5,285 nt of DNA, from contig DBCY01000018.1 of assembly GCA_002293295.1 (NCBI GenBank), positions 6,357 to 11,641 of the forward strand. The letters run 5' to 3'. Both the position numbers and the translations under genes were made by a program. This document shows positions 1 to 5,258 of the stretch, piece after piece. Under the pieces are notes generated by a model. The model saw only the letters and a program-made list of their open reading frames with translations. It did no database searches and had not been told where the DNA came from. Every line of letters begins with the position of its first letter. Position 1 is the stretch's first letter. Source of the DNA: Ruminococcus sp. UBA946. GTDB taxonomy: Bacteria; Bacillota; Clostridia; Oscillospirales; Ruminococcaceae.

Positions 1-21
1 TTAATTTTTAATTATTAATTG
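1..21. repeat. Heptamer array TTAATTN, three copies, at the left window edge
   Basis: Three adjacent 7-bp units are visible: TTAATTT (1-7), TTAATTA (8-14) and TTAATTG (15-21). The array may continue outside the window. It starts four bases beyond the tcdA stop codon. The same heptamer, in the same plus-strand orientation, forms a longer array at 5221-5258. Short AT-rich tandem heptamers like this occur in the intergenic DNA of many bacteria. No function is evident from the sequence. Confidence 0.7.
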
Positions 22-24
22 GTA

Positions 25-738
25 CTAGCTACTATTTCCTAATAACTCCCCAATAACCTCTCCCGCTATAATCAGACCCGCAACGGACGGCACAAAGGCA
101 ATACTCCCCGGAACGCTTTTTTTAGACGTAACCTCTTCGCTTGAAAGCGGTTTTATAACGGGAGCTTTGCTGTAACATACCTTACAGCCGTCAATACCCC
201 GTTTTTTAAGCTCACTGCGCATTACCCTGGCAAGCGGGCATACTGATGTCCTATAAATGTCCGTAACCTCAAATGATAACGCGTCAAGCTTATTTCCTGC
301 GCCCATACTGCATATTACCGGGACCCCGGCGGCTTTTGACCTGACAACCAGCTCAATTTTTGCGGTAACGGTATCTACGGCGTCGATAACATAATCATAC
401 TGTGAAAAATCAATTCCGCCGGAGTTTTCGGGGCTGAAAAAGCACCTGTACGCATTTACCTCCGCTTCAGGATTTATAGAATATATATGGCTTTTCATCA
501 CATCGGTCTTATACTGTCCGACCGTGTCAAGCGTCGCAACGAGCTGGCGGTTTATATTTGTAACCGAAACCGTATCATTGTCGAAAAGGTCGAACGCGCC
601 TATTCCGGTACGCGCCAGAGCGTCGGCGCAGTGGCCTCCTACCCCTCCGATACCGAAAATTGCAACTTTAACCGCGGATAACCGCTTTATCCCCGGTTCC
701 CCTATTAAAAGCTCCGTGCGTGAAAACTGATTCAGCAT
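25..738 (-). CDS. tcdA: tRNA threonylcarbamoyladenosine dehydratase (TcdA/CsdL, ThiF/MoeB-type E1 fold)
   Basis: TcdA uses ATP to dehydrate t6A at position 37 of ANN-decoding tRNAs, giving the cyclic form ct6A; it is cytoplasmic. The 237-residue product has the adenylating E1-like Rossmann fold. The glycine loop GIGGVGG spans residues 29-35, and the ATP-binding segment DNDTVSVTNINRQ spans 53-65. The acidic DAVD stretch is at 119-122. The TcdA-type central region follows, with MGAGNKLD at 145-152 and the ending of VTDIYRTSVCPLARVMR at 158-174. Length suits the family (about 230-270). There is no rhodanese or MoeZ-type extension, which separates it from MoeB/ThiF; that distinction rests on remembered family features. 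The ATG at 738 has an AAAAGG ribosome binding site (746-751) seven bases upstream. It lies 105 bp downstream of the PH/SHOCT gene on the same strand and could be cotranscribed. The last few codons (GNSS) run into degenerate repeat-like DNA. Confidence 0.94.
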   Translation of the reverse strand: MLNQFSRTELLIGEPGIKRLSAVKVAIFGIGGVGGHCADALARTGIGAFDLFDNDTVSVTNINRQLVATLDTVGQYKTDVMKSHIYSINPEAEVNAYRCFFSPENSGGIDFSQYDYVIDAVDTVTAKIELVVRSKAAGVPVICSMGAGNKLDALSFEVTDIYRTSVCPLARVMRSELKKRGIDGCKVCYSKAPVIKPLSSEEVTSKKSVPGSIAFVPSVAGLIIAGEVIGELLGNSS

Positions 739-745
739 AATAAAA

Positions 746-751
746 CCTTTT
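746..751 (-). promoter_or_regulatory. Ribosome binding site of tcdA
   Basis: On the minus strand AAAAGG lies seven bases before the ATG at 736-738. It supports that start. A stronger-looking GGAGAGGG (758-765) is about 19 bases away, too far to serve this codon. Confidence 0.6.
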
Positions 752-794
752 ACAATACCCTCTCCGTATTTTTAGTTATATTATCTGCAGACTG

Positions 795-824
795 ACGGGT
801 TCCTGTTTTCCAGAAACCCGTTTT
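795..824. terminator. Strong hairpin between the PH/SHOCT gene and tcdA, with its U-tract on the plus strand
   Basis: The arms ACGGGTTCCTG (795-805) and CAGAAACCCGT (811-821) pair over 11 positions with one mismatch (802/814) and enclose a TTTTC loop. A short T-run (821-824, then AGTTATTAT) follows on the plus strand, so the best terminator reading is plus-strand. Both flanking genes are on the minus strand, where the hairpin is followed by CAGTCTGCAG and has no U-tract. It may instead be a 3'-end or 5'-end stabilising stem, or an inefficient terminator, for the minus-strand transcript. The hairpin is seen directly; its role is inferred. Confidence 0.5.
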
Positions 825-828
825 AGTT

Positions 829-834
829 ATTATA
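829..834 (-). promoter_or_regulatory. Possible -10 box for tcdA
   Basis: A perfect TATAAT on the minus strand lies just beyond the stop codon of the upstream gene. The matching -35 region at 16-18 bp spacing (e.g. TTACTT at 852-857) is poor. If it is used, the transcript would begin almost at the base of the 795-821 hairpin, giving tcdA a structured 5' end. AT-rich DNA makes chance matches likely. Confidence 0.25.
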
Positions 835-843
835 AGTAATTGT

Positions 844-2064
844 TTAATATAAAGTAAGCAGCAGCTTTTTCTTTTCACTGGCGAACTCACTTTCTGAAAT
901 AGTACCGGTGTCAAGCATTATTTTAAGCTTTTTAACAGCTGTTTCAAATTCCTCAAGGGTAAGCGATACTGCCGGCTTATCGTCAGTCCGGGGAATAATC
1001 CTGATTTCAGATACTGAAGATACTGGTTCATTCATAATTTCCGAAACGGCCGGCTTTATTTCCGCATAAGCTCCGCCGGTATCGGAGACCTCTTGTGTTC
1101 CGTTCCCGTTTTCCTGTGACGCACTGTTATTTTTCCTGTCCTTTTCCTCAAGCTTCTGTTTAATAACCCTGGCTGCGTCAATAACTTCGATTTCATCGGC
1201 TGGAGCCGCCGCAGCTGCTTCCGTGATTTCCTCCGCAATAATCTGAGGTATGACAATCTCTTCAATATCAGCCGGATTTTTCTGCCTTATTTCCTCCGGC
1301 ATTGTTTTAACAAGCTCGTCAACGGCGGATATATCAATGGTTTCAAAGAACGCATCATCGTCTGTTATTCCGGTTTCTTCCAGAACACTGAGAATATCAT
1401 CTATACCAAGCATATCGTTAAGTATTTCCGAATCTGAATATCCTGATTTTACTATACCATTTTCTTCGGTAAAAACCGCTCCAGACTCCGGTTTATCATC
1501 CGGTTCCCCTTTACCGCCTGTTTCCTGTACAGCAGAGAATACATCATATGCGGGGATTTCAGCGGTAACCGCGTCAAAATCATTATCTGCCGGTTTGCTG
1601 TCGGTCGCTTCCGATGCTGTGTTAATGGGTTTTTCGGGTAAGGGTTTTTCCAGGAAATTCCCCGGTTCGGGAGACTGCGGTGTTACGGCATTAATTATAA
1701 GCTTTTCCTTCGTTGAAAGTACCATGCTGACAATTTCATCGTTTCTTGCTCCGAAGCTCGGAAGAATTATACGTCTGCGGTTAATCACATATTTATCTTC
1801 GATTTCGCACTGAATGCAAATAGGGTTGTTTTTATTATTTGTATTGACGTATACCTTGCTGATATCATTGATATTACATGTAAACCTGCCGTATTCCGGG
1901 TCGTTCTCCCTGGTTCCTATTTGTTCGCAGATATAGGCTGTTCCGTGAATATGAGCGGGTGTAACGGTCAGGTTTATTACCTGAGGCTTTGATAATATAT
2001 TTTCCTTATAAGTTGTTTCATAAAAAGCGATTTTTTTTTCGCTGTAGATACCGGAAGTATCCAT
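844..2064 (-). CDS. Uncharacterised protein with PH-like N-terminus, acidic linker and SHOCT-like C-terminus
   Basis: Function is not known. The product has 406 residues from the chosen start. Residues 1 to about 125 look like a compact beta-rich domain ending in an amphipathic helix (around 108-124). This resembles bacterial PH/GRAM-like domains, but only by pattern. Residues about 125-360 are acidic, rich in Pro, Glu, Asp and Ala, and probably disordered, with an alanine run near 300. The last 40 residues (LTLEEF, then KLKIMLDTGTIS, then EFASEKKKLL) match the SHOCT pattern, a short two-helix C-terminal tail often found in oligomerising or membrane-associated proteins. No signal peptide or transmembrane segment is seen. 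The reading frame opens upstream at 2118, but that ATG lies upstream of the predicted transcription start. The ATG at 2064 has AGAGGTG (2073-2079) eight bases away, so I start there. It is transcribed divergently from the flagellar operon, which does not by itself show a flagellar role. Confidence 0.8.
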   Translation of the reverse strand: MDTSGIYSEKKIAFYETTYKENILSKPQVINLTVTPAHIHGTAYICEQIGTRENDPEYGRFTCNINDISKVYVNTNNKNNPICIQCEIEDKYVINRRRIILPSFGARNDEIVSMVLSTKEKLIINAVTPQSPEPGNFLEKPLPEKPINTASEATDSKPADNDFDAVTAEIPAYDVFSAVQETGGKGEPDDKPESGAVFTEENGIVKSGYSDSEILNDMLGIDDILSVLEETGITDDDAFFETIDISAVDELVKTMPEEIRQKNPADIEEIVIPQIIAEEITEAAAAAPADEIEVIDAARVIKQKLEEKDRKNNSASQENGNGTQEVSDTGGAYAEIKPAVSEIMNEPVSSVSEIRIIPRTDDKPAVSLTLEEFETAVKKLKIMLDTGTISESEFASEKKKLLLTLY

Positions 2065-2072
2065 TATATAAA

Positions 2073-2079
2073 CACCTCT
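2073..2079 (-). promoter_or_regulatory. Ribosome binding site deciding the PH/SHOCT start
   Basis: AGAGGTG on the minus strand lies eight bases before the ATG at 2062-2064. The alternative in-frame ATG at 2116-2118 falls upstream of the predicted transcription start near 2102 and so cannot be used from this promoter. Confidence 0.75.
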
Positions 2080-2108
2080 TTCAATATCGGGCAATATTTG
2101 TCTTATAC

Positions 2109-2137
2109 AGTATAGCATAACTTCTTAAAATAGTCAA
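2109..2137 (-). promoter_or_regulatory. Housekeeping (sigma-A/sigma-70) promoter of the PH/SHOCT gene
   Basis: On the minus strand the -35 box is TTGACT (2132-2137) and the -10 box is TATACT (2109-2114), separated by exactly 17 bp. Each matches the consensus at five of six positions. The expected start is near 2102, giving a 5' leader of about 38 nt before the ATG at 2064. This predicts growth-phase, non-flagellar expression. Confidence 0.85.
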
Positions 2138-2149
2138 ACATTATTAATC

Positions 2150-2223
2150 AAATATCATATAAAAAATTAGCGTATAAATTTGATATATCTGACAAATACA
2201 ATATTACCCTGCATATGATATTT
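2150..2223. repeat. 11-bp perfect inverted repeat in the divergent promoter region
   Basis: AAATATCATAT (2150-2160) is exactly repeated in inverted form as ATATGATATTT (2213-2223), with 52 bp between the arms. It lies between the minus-strand sigma-A promoter and the plus-strand sigma-28 promoter, so it is placed to bind a regulator of either. The region is very AT-rich, so chance occurrence is possible. No known operator is recognised. Confidence 0.4.
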
Positions 2224-2262
2224 TTTCATGCGTGAACAATAGGGCAATTTTATCAAAAACGC

Positions 2263-2289
2263 TAAAGTTTTTAAACTTTCCGCCGATAA
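2263..2289 (+). promoter_or_regulatory. Sigma-28 (FliA/SigD) promoter of flgM-flgN-flgK
   Basis: TAAAGTTT (2263-2270) and GCCGATAA (2282-2289) are separated by 11 bp. This is the remembered enteric flagellar sigma-28 consensus with no mismatch. Transcription should start near 2296-2297. The site reads toward flgM, the sigma-28 inhibitor, and so forms a negative feedback loop. The -35 element is also one arm of a small dyad, AAAGTTT-TT-AAACTTT (2264-2279), which may only reflect the consensus itself. Confidence 0.92.
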
Positions 2290-2296
2290 TTATTAT

Positions 2297-2512
2297 AGAG
2301 ATAACTATGCCTTGTATAAGCTGTAATAAAGAATTTTTTCTTCAGTAAGGATATTCCCGGCGCATACGGCAGTTTTCCGTGATTTACGGATATGTTCCCA
2401 CATTATATTTGAATGGTTTTATCTGTTTTAACGGGAGCGTGTCCGCACCAAACGTATAAAAACAAACGATTACGGTATATTGAGATTCCCCTAATCTGAA
2501 CGGAGGATTATT
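2297..2512 (+). other. Long 5' leader of the flagellar operon
   Basis: About 215 nt separate the predicted sigma-28 start from the flgM ATG. No conventional gene is seen. Two small stem-loops are visible: TCCGT-GATTT-ACGGA (2376-2390), and AGATT-CCCCT-AATCT (2483-2497), which lies just before the flgM ribosome binding site. A 13-codon ORF (2307-2348, MPCISCNKEFFLQ) could be translated, but it has no convincing ribosome binding site. No recognised riboswitch class is apparent. Confidence 0.5.
2501..2506 (+). promoter_or_regulatory. Ribosome binding site of flgM
   Basis: CGGAGG lies six bases before the ATG at 2513. It is the strongest ribosome binding site in the operon and fixes the flgM start. 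Confidence 0.8.
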
Positions 2513-2800
2513 ATGGAAATTAACAAATACAGTCCCGCAGTATCAGCATATAAAATCAACGGATACGATATTGTAAAAAAGGATATGTCTGCTCCTTCCC
2601 CTGTGTTAAAAAACTGCGACAAGGCTGAATTTTCGTCTTTTTCGTCCGCAAAACCGCTGGAAAAGGCAAAACTGGGCATTAAGAGCAAAATAGACGAATT
2701 CATTCCGCAGGAGCGAATTGAATCCTTAAAAAGCATGATTGCCGACGGTTCTTACTGTATACCCGCCGACATAGTCGCCGTTTCAATGTTTGAAGGGTAA
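2513..2800 (+). CDS. flgM: Anti-sigma-28 factor FlgM
   Basis: FlgM binds the flagellar sigma factor (FliA/SigD) and blocks late gene transcription until it is exported through the completed hook-basal body. The product is 95 residues, the usual size. As in the family, the N-terminal half is polar and probably disordered, starting MEINKYSP. The conserved sigma-binding helices are at the C-terminus, with ERIESLKSMIADGSY at residues 67-81 followed by IPADIVAVSMF. The family pattern there is R-x-x-x-L-K-x-x-I-x-x-G-x-Y. It is the first gene of the operon, directly under a consensus sigma-28 promoter, and 33 bp separate it from flgN. Both the sequence pattern and the gene order support the call. 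The C-terminal helix lacks the more usual charged residues (it reads VAVSMF), a minor divergence. Confidence 0.88.
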   Translation: MEINKYSPAVSAYKINGYDIVKKDMSAPSPVLKNCDKAEFSSFSSAKPLEKAKLGIKSKIDEFIPQERIESLKSMIADGSYCIPADIVAVSMFEG

Positions 2801-2820
2801 CAGGTTTATATTTAAGAAAA

Positions 2821-2825
2821 CGGAG
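2821..2825 (+). promoter_or_regulatory. Ribosome binding site of flgN
   Basis: CGGAG lies eight bases before the ATG at 2834 and supports that start. Confidence 0.65.
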
Positions 2826-2833
2826 TTTTATTT

Positions 2834-3280
2834 ATGCCGGATTATATTAAAATTATAAAATTTTTTGACGAATATATCGCCCATTACAAAGAATTTCTTA
2901 AATTTGAATATTCCAAGCTTGATATGATTAACAGCCATGAAATACAAAAACTCAGCAGTTCCCTTTCCGTTGAGCAGGCGCTGATTATGAAAACCAACGC
3001 ATTCGAGCAGAAGCGTATAATGGTTTTAGGGGAACATTCGGGAATGACTTTCGCCGAAATCGCCGAAAACGCTCCCGATGAGTACCGCCGGAAACTGACA
3101 AAGCAGCACAAGGACCTTGCCGACACGGTATACAGAATGAAGGAGCTTAACGATTCCGCCAGCGTTATTGTTTCCGAAAGACTTAAACGTATCCAGAGGA
3201 GAACCGCCGAGCTTGATACTTATAACGGCAGGGGCGACGTAAGACGGGAGCATGCTTCCACATTTGTCGCAAAAACATAA
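2834..3280 (+). CDS. flgN: FlgN-family flagellar export chaperone
   Basis: FlgN is a cytoplasmic chaperone that holds FlgK and FlgL in an export-ready state and delivers them to the flagellar type III export gate. The product is 148 residues, predicted almost entirely helical and charged, typical for the family (about 140-160). The N-terminal part (residues 1-65) has the FlgN-like pattern of a long helix with Tyr/Phe-Leu repeats (YIKIIKFFDEYIAHYKEFL). An EQALIMKTNAFEQKR segment follows at about 47-61. The C-terminal helix that normally binds the FlgK/FlgL termini would lie at about 95-130. FlgN proteins are poorly conserved, so part of the confidence comes from position: it sits between flgM and flgK, as in Bacillus and Clostridia. 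No membrane segment or signal peptide is seen. Confidence 0.8.
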   Translation: MPDYIKIIKFFDEYIAHYKEFLKFEYSKLDMINSHEIQKLSSSLSVEQALIMKTNAFEQKRIMVLGEHSGMTFAEIAENAPDEYRRKLTKQHKDLADTVYRMKELNDSASVIVSERLKRIQRRTAELDTYNGRGDVRREHASTFVAKT

Positions 3281-3390
3281 GGCTTGGCACACCCGGAAAG
3301 TTCAGGCTGATACAGGAGTGCGGCAAACATACTAATATATTTTTCTACGGAGTTTATAAGGTTAATTTTTCGGGAAAGGTTGATTGAATT
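3281..3390 (+). other. flgN-flgK intergenic gap
   Basis: This 110-bp gap is longer than the 33-bp flgM-flgN gap. No sigma-28 site or convincing terminator is seen in it. A ribosome-binding-site-like ACGGAG near 3346-3351 resembles the flgN signal but has no start codon at a usable distance. It may be a relic or chance. FlgK is most simply read through from the upstream promoter. Confidence 0.4.
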
Positions 3391-5088
3391 ATGGCTTCCA
3401 GTTTTTTAGGTCTTTATGTGCAAAGGGACGCTTTGCAAGCGGCTCAGAAGTCTCTTGATATCGTCGGCAATAATATTACCAATGTCAAGACGCCCGGGTA
3501 TTCAAGGCAGCGCGTTGACGTCGCCTCCCTTCAGAATAATAAAAGCAATCTTGCCTATAACACAGCTATCGCGCTTGCCGGTCAGGGTATTGAAACGGTC
3601 GGAGTCGCTCAGATCCGCGACGCCCTCCTTGACAATAAGGTGAGGAAATACACAAGCGACTTTACGGAGGTCGGGGTTAAGGTTTCAGTAATGTCAAACG
3701 TTGAAGACGCTATCGATAACATTGAATCAGATACGGCGGGATTCAACAGCATTTTAAGCAAGTTCAAGGCTACCCTGCAGGCATTCTCCACTGATAATGC
3801 CGACAGGCAGGAGCTTGCGAGCATTGCCCAGAGCGCCGCTAAGTCCGTTGTCGAATACCTGAATATGTTTGATACCCGTTTTAATGATATTTCAGAACAG
3901 ACCTTCGGCGATACTAAAGCCGATGTCAAGCGCGTAAACGCTATCCTTGCCGAACTCGGCAACCTTAACAAGCAGGTTACCGACAGTTATATAAATATGG
4001 ATTATTTCGAAATAACAAATGACAGCTATCAGGTTCAAAACCAGTATGGTCCGCTTGAGCTTAAGGATGAAATTAATCTGCTGATAGATGAGCTTTCTCA
4101 ATACGGCAACGTTGAATTCAAAGAAGAACCCGACGGCTCCTTTACCGTTGACTTTGCCGGTGTTGAGGTGGTAAGGGGCTGGGAATACGCTCAGATTGCA
4201 ATCCGCAATACAGACCCTCCGCCCCCTGCTGACCCGGCGGACCCTTTGGATTATTCCTCCGCTCCGGAGCCTATGAATATGACTATTGTCGTTTCGGATG
4301 AAAAGATGAGTACCGACGAGTGGAAAAGCGTGGCAAATTCCCCCGAAGAACGGCAAAAATATGTTAATGAAAACGCTAATACCGATATTTCCGCCGTCAA
4401 TTCGCTAACAGGCGGAACATTAAGGGGCTACCTAGACGTTTATAACGGAAACGGTAATTTTACCGACGGGAACAACGCTTATCAGGGAATAGAGTATTAC
4501 AGGAGCATGTTCAACAGCCTTGCCAAGGGGTTTGCCGATAATTTTAACGCTATATTCGAGGAATTCGGCTTTGAACTGTTTACATATGAGGACGCTGACG
4601 ATTTTAATGAAATCGCTGAAAACCTCAGGCTGTCAGACGAATGGATTAACAGTCCTACCCTGATTTCAAAGCCGTTCGATTATCCGGGTTATACCGGTCC
4701 GGTTGACGGGGATTTTTCCGAGCTTGACAACTATTATATTCAAAGGATGCTGGGCTGTTTCGCAAACGAACACAGCTTTGATGACAGCTTCGGAGGAGGC
4801 GGCGGTTATACTTTTCCCGATTTGTATACCTTTGAAACCTTTTCCGCTCATATAAACGATACCTTAGGCAGTCAGGTAGAATACGAAATCGGCGTTATGA
4901 AAACTTCCGATATTATGCTCCAAAGCGTACATAACGAAAGGGATGAGGTAATGGGGGTTTCTCTTGACGAAGAAGCCATAAGTATGGTAAACTATCAGAA
5001 ATGGTATAACGCAATCGCACGTATGACAACCACCCTTGACGAAGCTCTTGATAAACTCATAAACGCAACGGGACGGGTAGGGCTGTAG
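3391..5088 (+). CDS. flgK: Flagellar hook-associated protein 1 FlgK
   Basis: FlgK (HAP1) is exported through the flagellar type III apparatus and forms the first junction ring between hook and filament, with FlgL above it. The product is 565 residues (B. subtilis about 507, Salmonella 553). The N-terminal D0 signature is clear: SSFLGLYVQRDALQAAQKSL, then NNITNVKTPGYSRQRV at residues 27-42. The GGTLRGYLDVYNG block is at 341-353, and the helix before the C-terminal D0 (YYRSMFNSLAKGFADNFNAIF) is at 369-389. The C-terminus (GVSLDEEAISMVNYQKWYNA, then LDEALDKLIN) is the usual amphipathic export and assembly tail. Insertions in the surface-exposed middle include a proline-rich segment (about 273-292, with PPPP) and a five-glycine run (468-472). 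An in-frame stop at 3385-3387 rules out a longer N-terminus. The ribosome binding site AAAGG (3375-3379) is 11 bases away, slightly long. Confidence 0.97.
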   Translation: MASSFLGLYVQRDALQAAQKSLDIVGNNITNVKTPGYSRQRVDVASLQNNKSNLAYNTAIALAGQGIETVGVAQIRDALLDNKVRKYTSDFTEVGVKVSVMSNVEDAIDNIESDTAGFNSILSKFKATLQAFSTDNADRQELASIAQSAAKSVVEYLNMFDTRFNDISEQTFGDTKADVKRVNAILAELGNLNKQVTDSYINMDYFEITNDSYQVQNQYGPLELKDEINLLIDELSQYGNVEFKEEPDGSFTVDFAGVEVVRGWEYAQIAIRNTDPPPPADPADPLDYSSAPEPMNMTIVVSDEKMSTDEWKSVANSPEERQKYVNENANTDISAVNSLTGGTLRGYLDVYNGNGNFTDGNNAYQGIEYYRSMFNSLAKGFADNFNAIFEEFGFELFTYEDADDFNEIAENLRLSDEWINSPTLISKPFDYPGYTGPVDGDFSELDNYYIQRMLGCFANEHSFDDSFGGGGGYTFPDLYTFETFSAHINDTLGSQVEYEIGVMKTSDIMLQSVHNERDEVMGVSLDEEAISMVNYQKWYNAIARMTTTLDEALDKLINATGRVGL

Positions 5089-5094
5089 GCGAGC

Positions 5095-5138
5095 GAGGAG
5101 TAAGGATTCATGAATGAGGAGTAAGGAAGAATGAATGA
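5095..5138 (+). repeat. Two tandem copies of a 21-bp repeat after flgK
   Basis: GAGGAGTAAGGA occurs at 5095-5106 and 5116-5127, and ATGAATGA at 5110-5117 and 5131-5138. The period is 21 bp, and only the three central bases differ (TTC versus AGA). The array begins seven bases after the flgK stop codon. GAGGAGTAAGGA resembles a ribosome binding site, but the following ATGs (5110, 5131) open no sizeable frame. It is best seen as an intergenic repeat, not a translation signal. Confidence 0.7.
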
Positions 5139-5183
5139 ATTCCCTAATAACCAGTACCTTATAACAACTAAAAGTTACGAATA

Positions 5184-5213
5184 ATAAAAAAATCATACCG
5201 CCACAAGCGGTAT
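5184..5213 (-). terminator. Intrinsic terminator reading on the minus strand
   Basis: ATACCGC (5195-5201), loop CACAA and GCGGTAT (5207-5213) form a perfect 7-bp stem. On the minus strand it is followed by GA and seven consecutive T (from A 5186-5192). This is a canonical Rho-independent terminator for transcripts arriving from beyond the right edge. On the plus strand the stem is followed by ACCGCCATTG, so it is a weaker terminator for flgK. It may act in both directions. Confidence 0.7.
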
Positions 5214-5220
5214 ACCGCCA

Positions 5221-5258
5221 TTGTTAATTGTTAATTGTTAATTGTTAATTATTAATTA
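5221..5258. repeat. Heptamer array TTAATTR, about five copies, at the right end
   Basis: After TTG at 5221-5223 come three TTAATTG units (5224-5244) and two TTAATTA units (5245-5258). The unit and orientation match the left-edge array at 1-21. The array immediately follows the minus-strand terminator and no gene overlaps it. The remaining bases to 5285 show nothing recognisable. Confidence 0.85.

Noticed and set aside
1250..1813. 187-codon open frame on the plus strand inside the PH/SHOCT gene
   Set aside because: It is Ser/Ile-rich, antisense to a low-complexity acidic coding region, and has no supporting promoter or recognisable domain. It is a shadow of the real gene.
2065..2118. Longer N-terminus for the PH/SHOCT protein (18 extra residues from the ATG at 2118)
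   Set aside because: The ATG overlaps the spacer of the sigma-A promoter and lies upstream of its predicted start, and the ATG at 2064 has a good ribosome binding site.
2189..2219. Plus-strand housekeeping promoter CTGACA ... TATGAT
   Set aside because: The spacer is 19 bp, longer than usual, in very AT-rich DNA, and the sigma-28 site downstream is a far better explanation.
2297..2512. Cyclic-di-GMP riboswitch in the flgM leader, common upstream of clostridial flagellar genes
   Set aside because: The conserved GEMM elements (GCAAA and GACGCAAAGCC-like segments with the tetraloop-receptor stems) are not present.
3892..4356. 154-codon minus-strand frame inside flgK
   Set aside because: It is antisense to a well-supported FlgK and shows no family pattern.
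5110..5140. Small coding ORFs after the ribosome-binding-like GAGGAG repeats
   Set aside because: The frames from the ATGs at 5110 and 5131 end quickly, and the pattern is explained by the 21-bp tandem repeat.
5221..5258. CRISPR array
   Set aside because: The repeats are contiguous 7-mers with no spacers.
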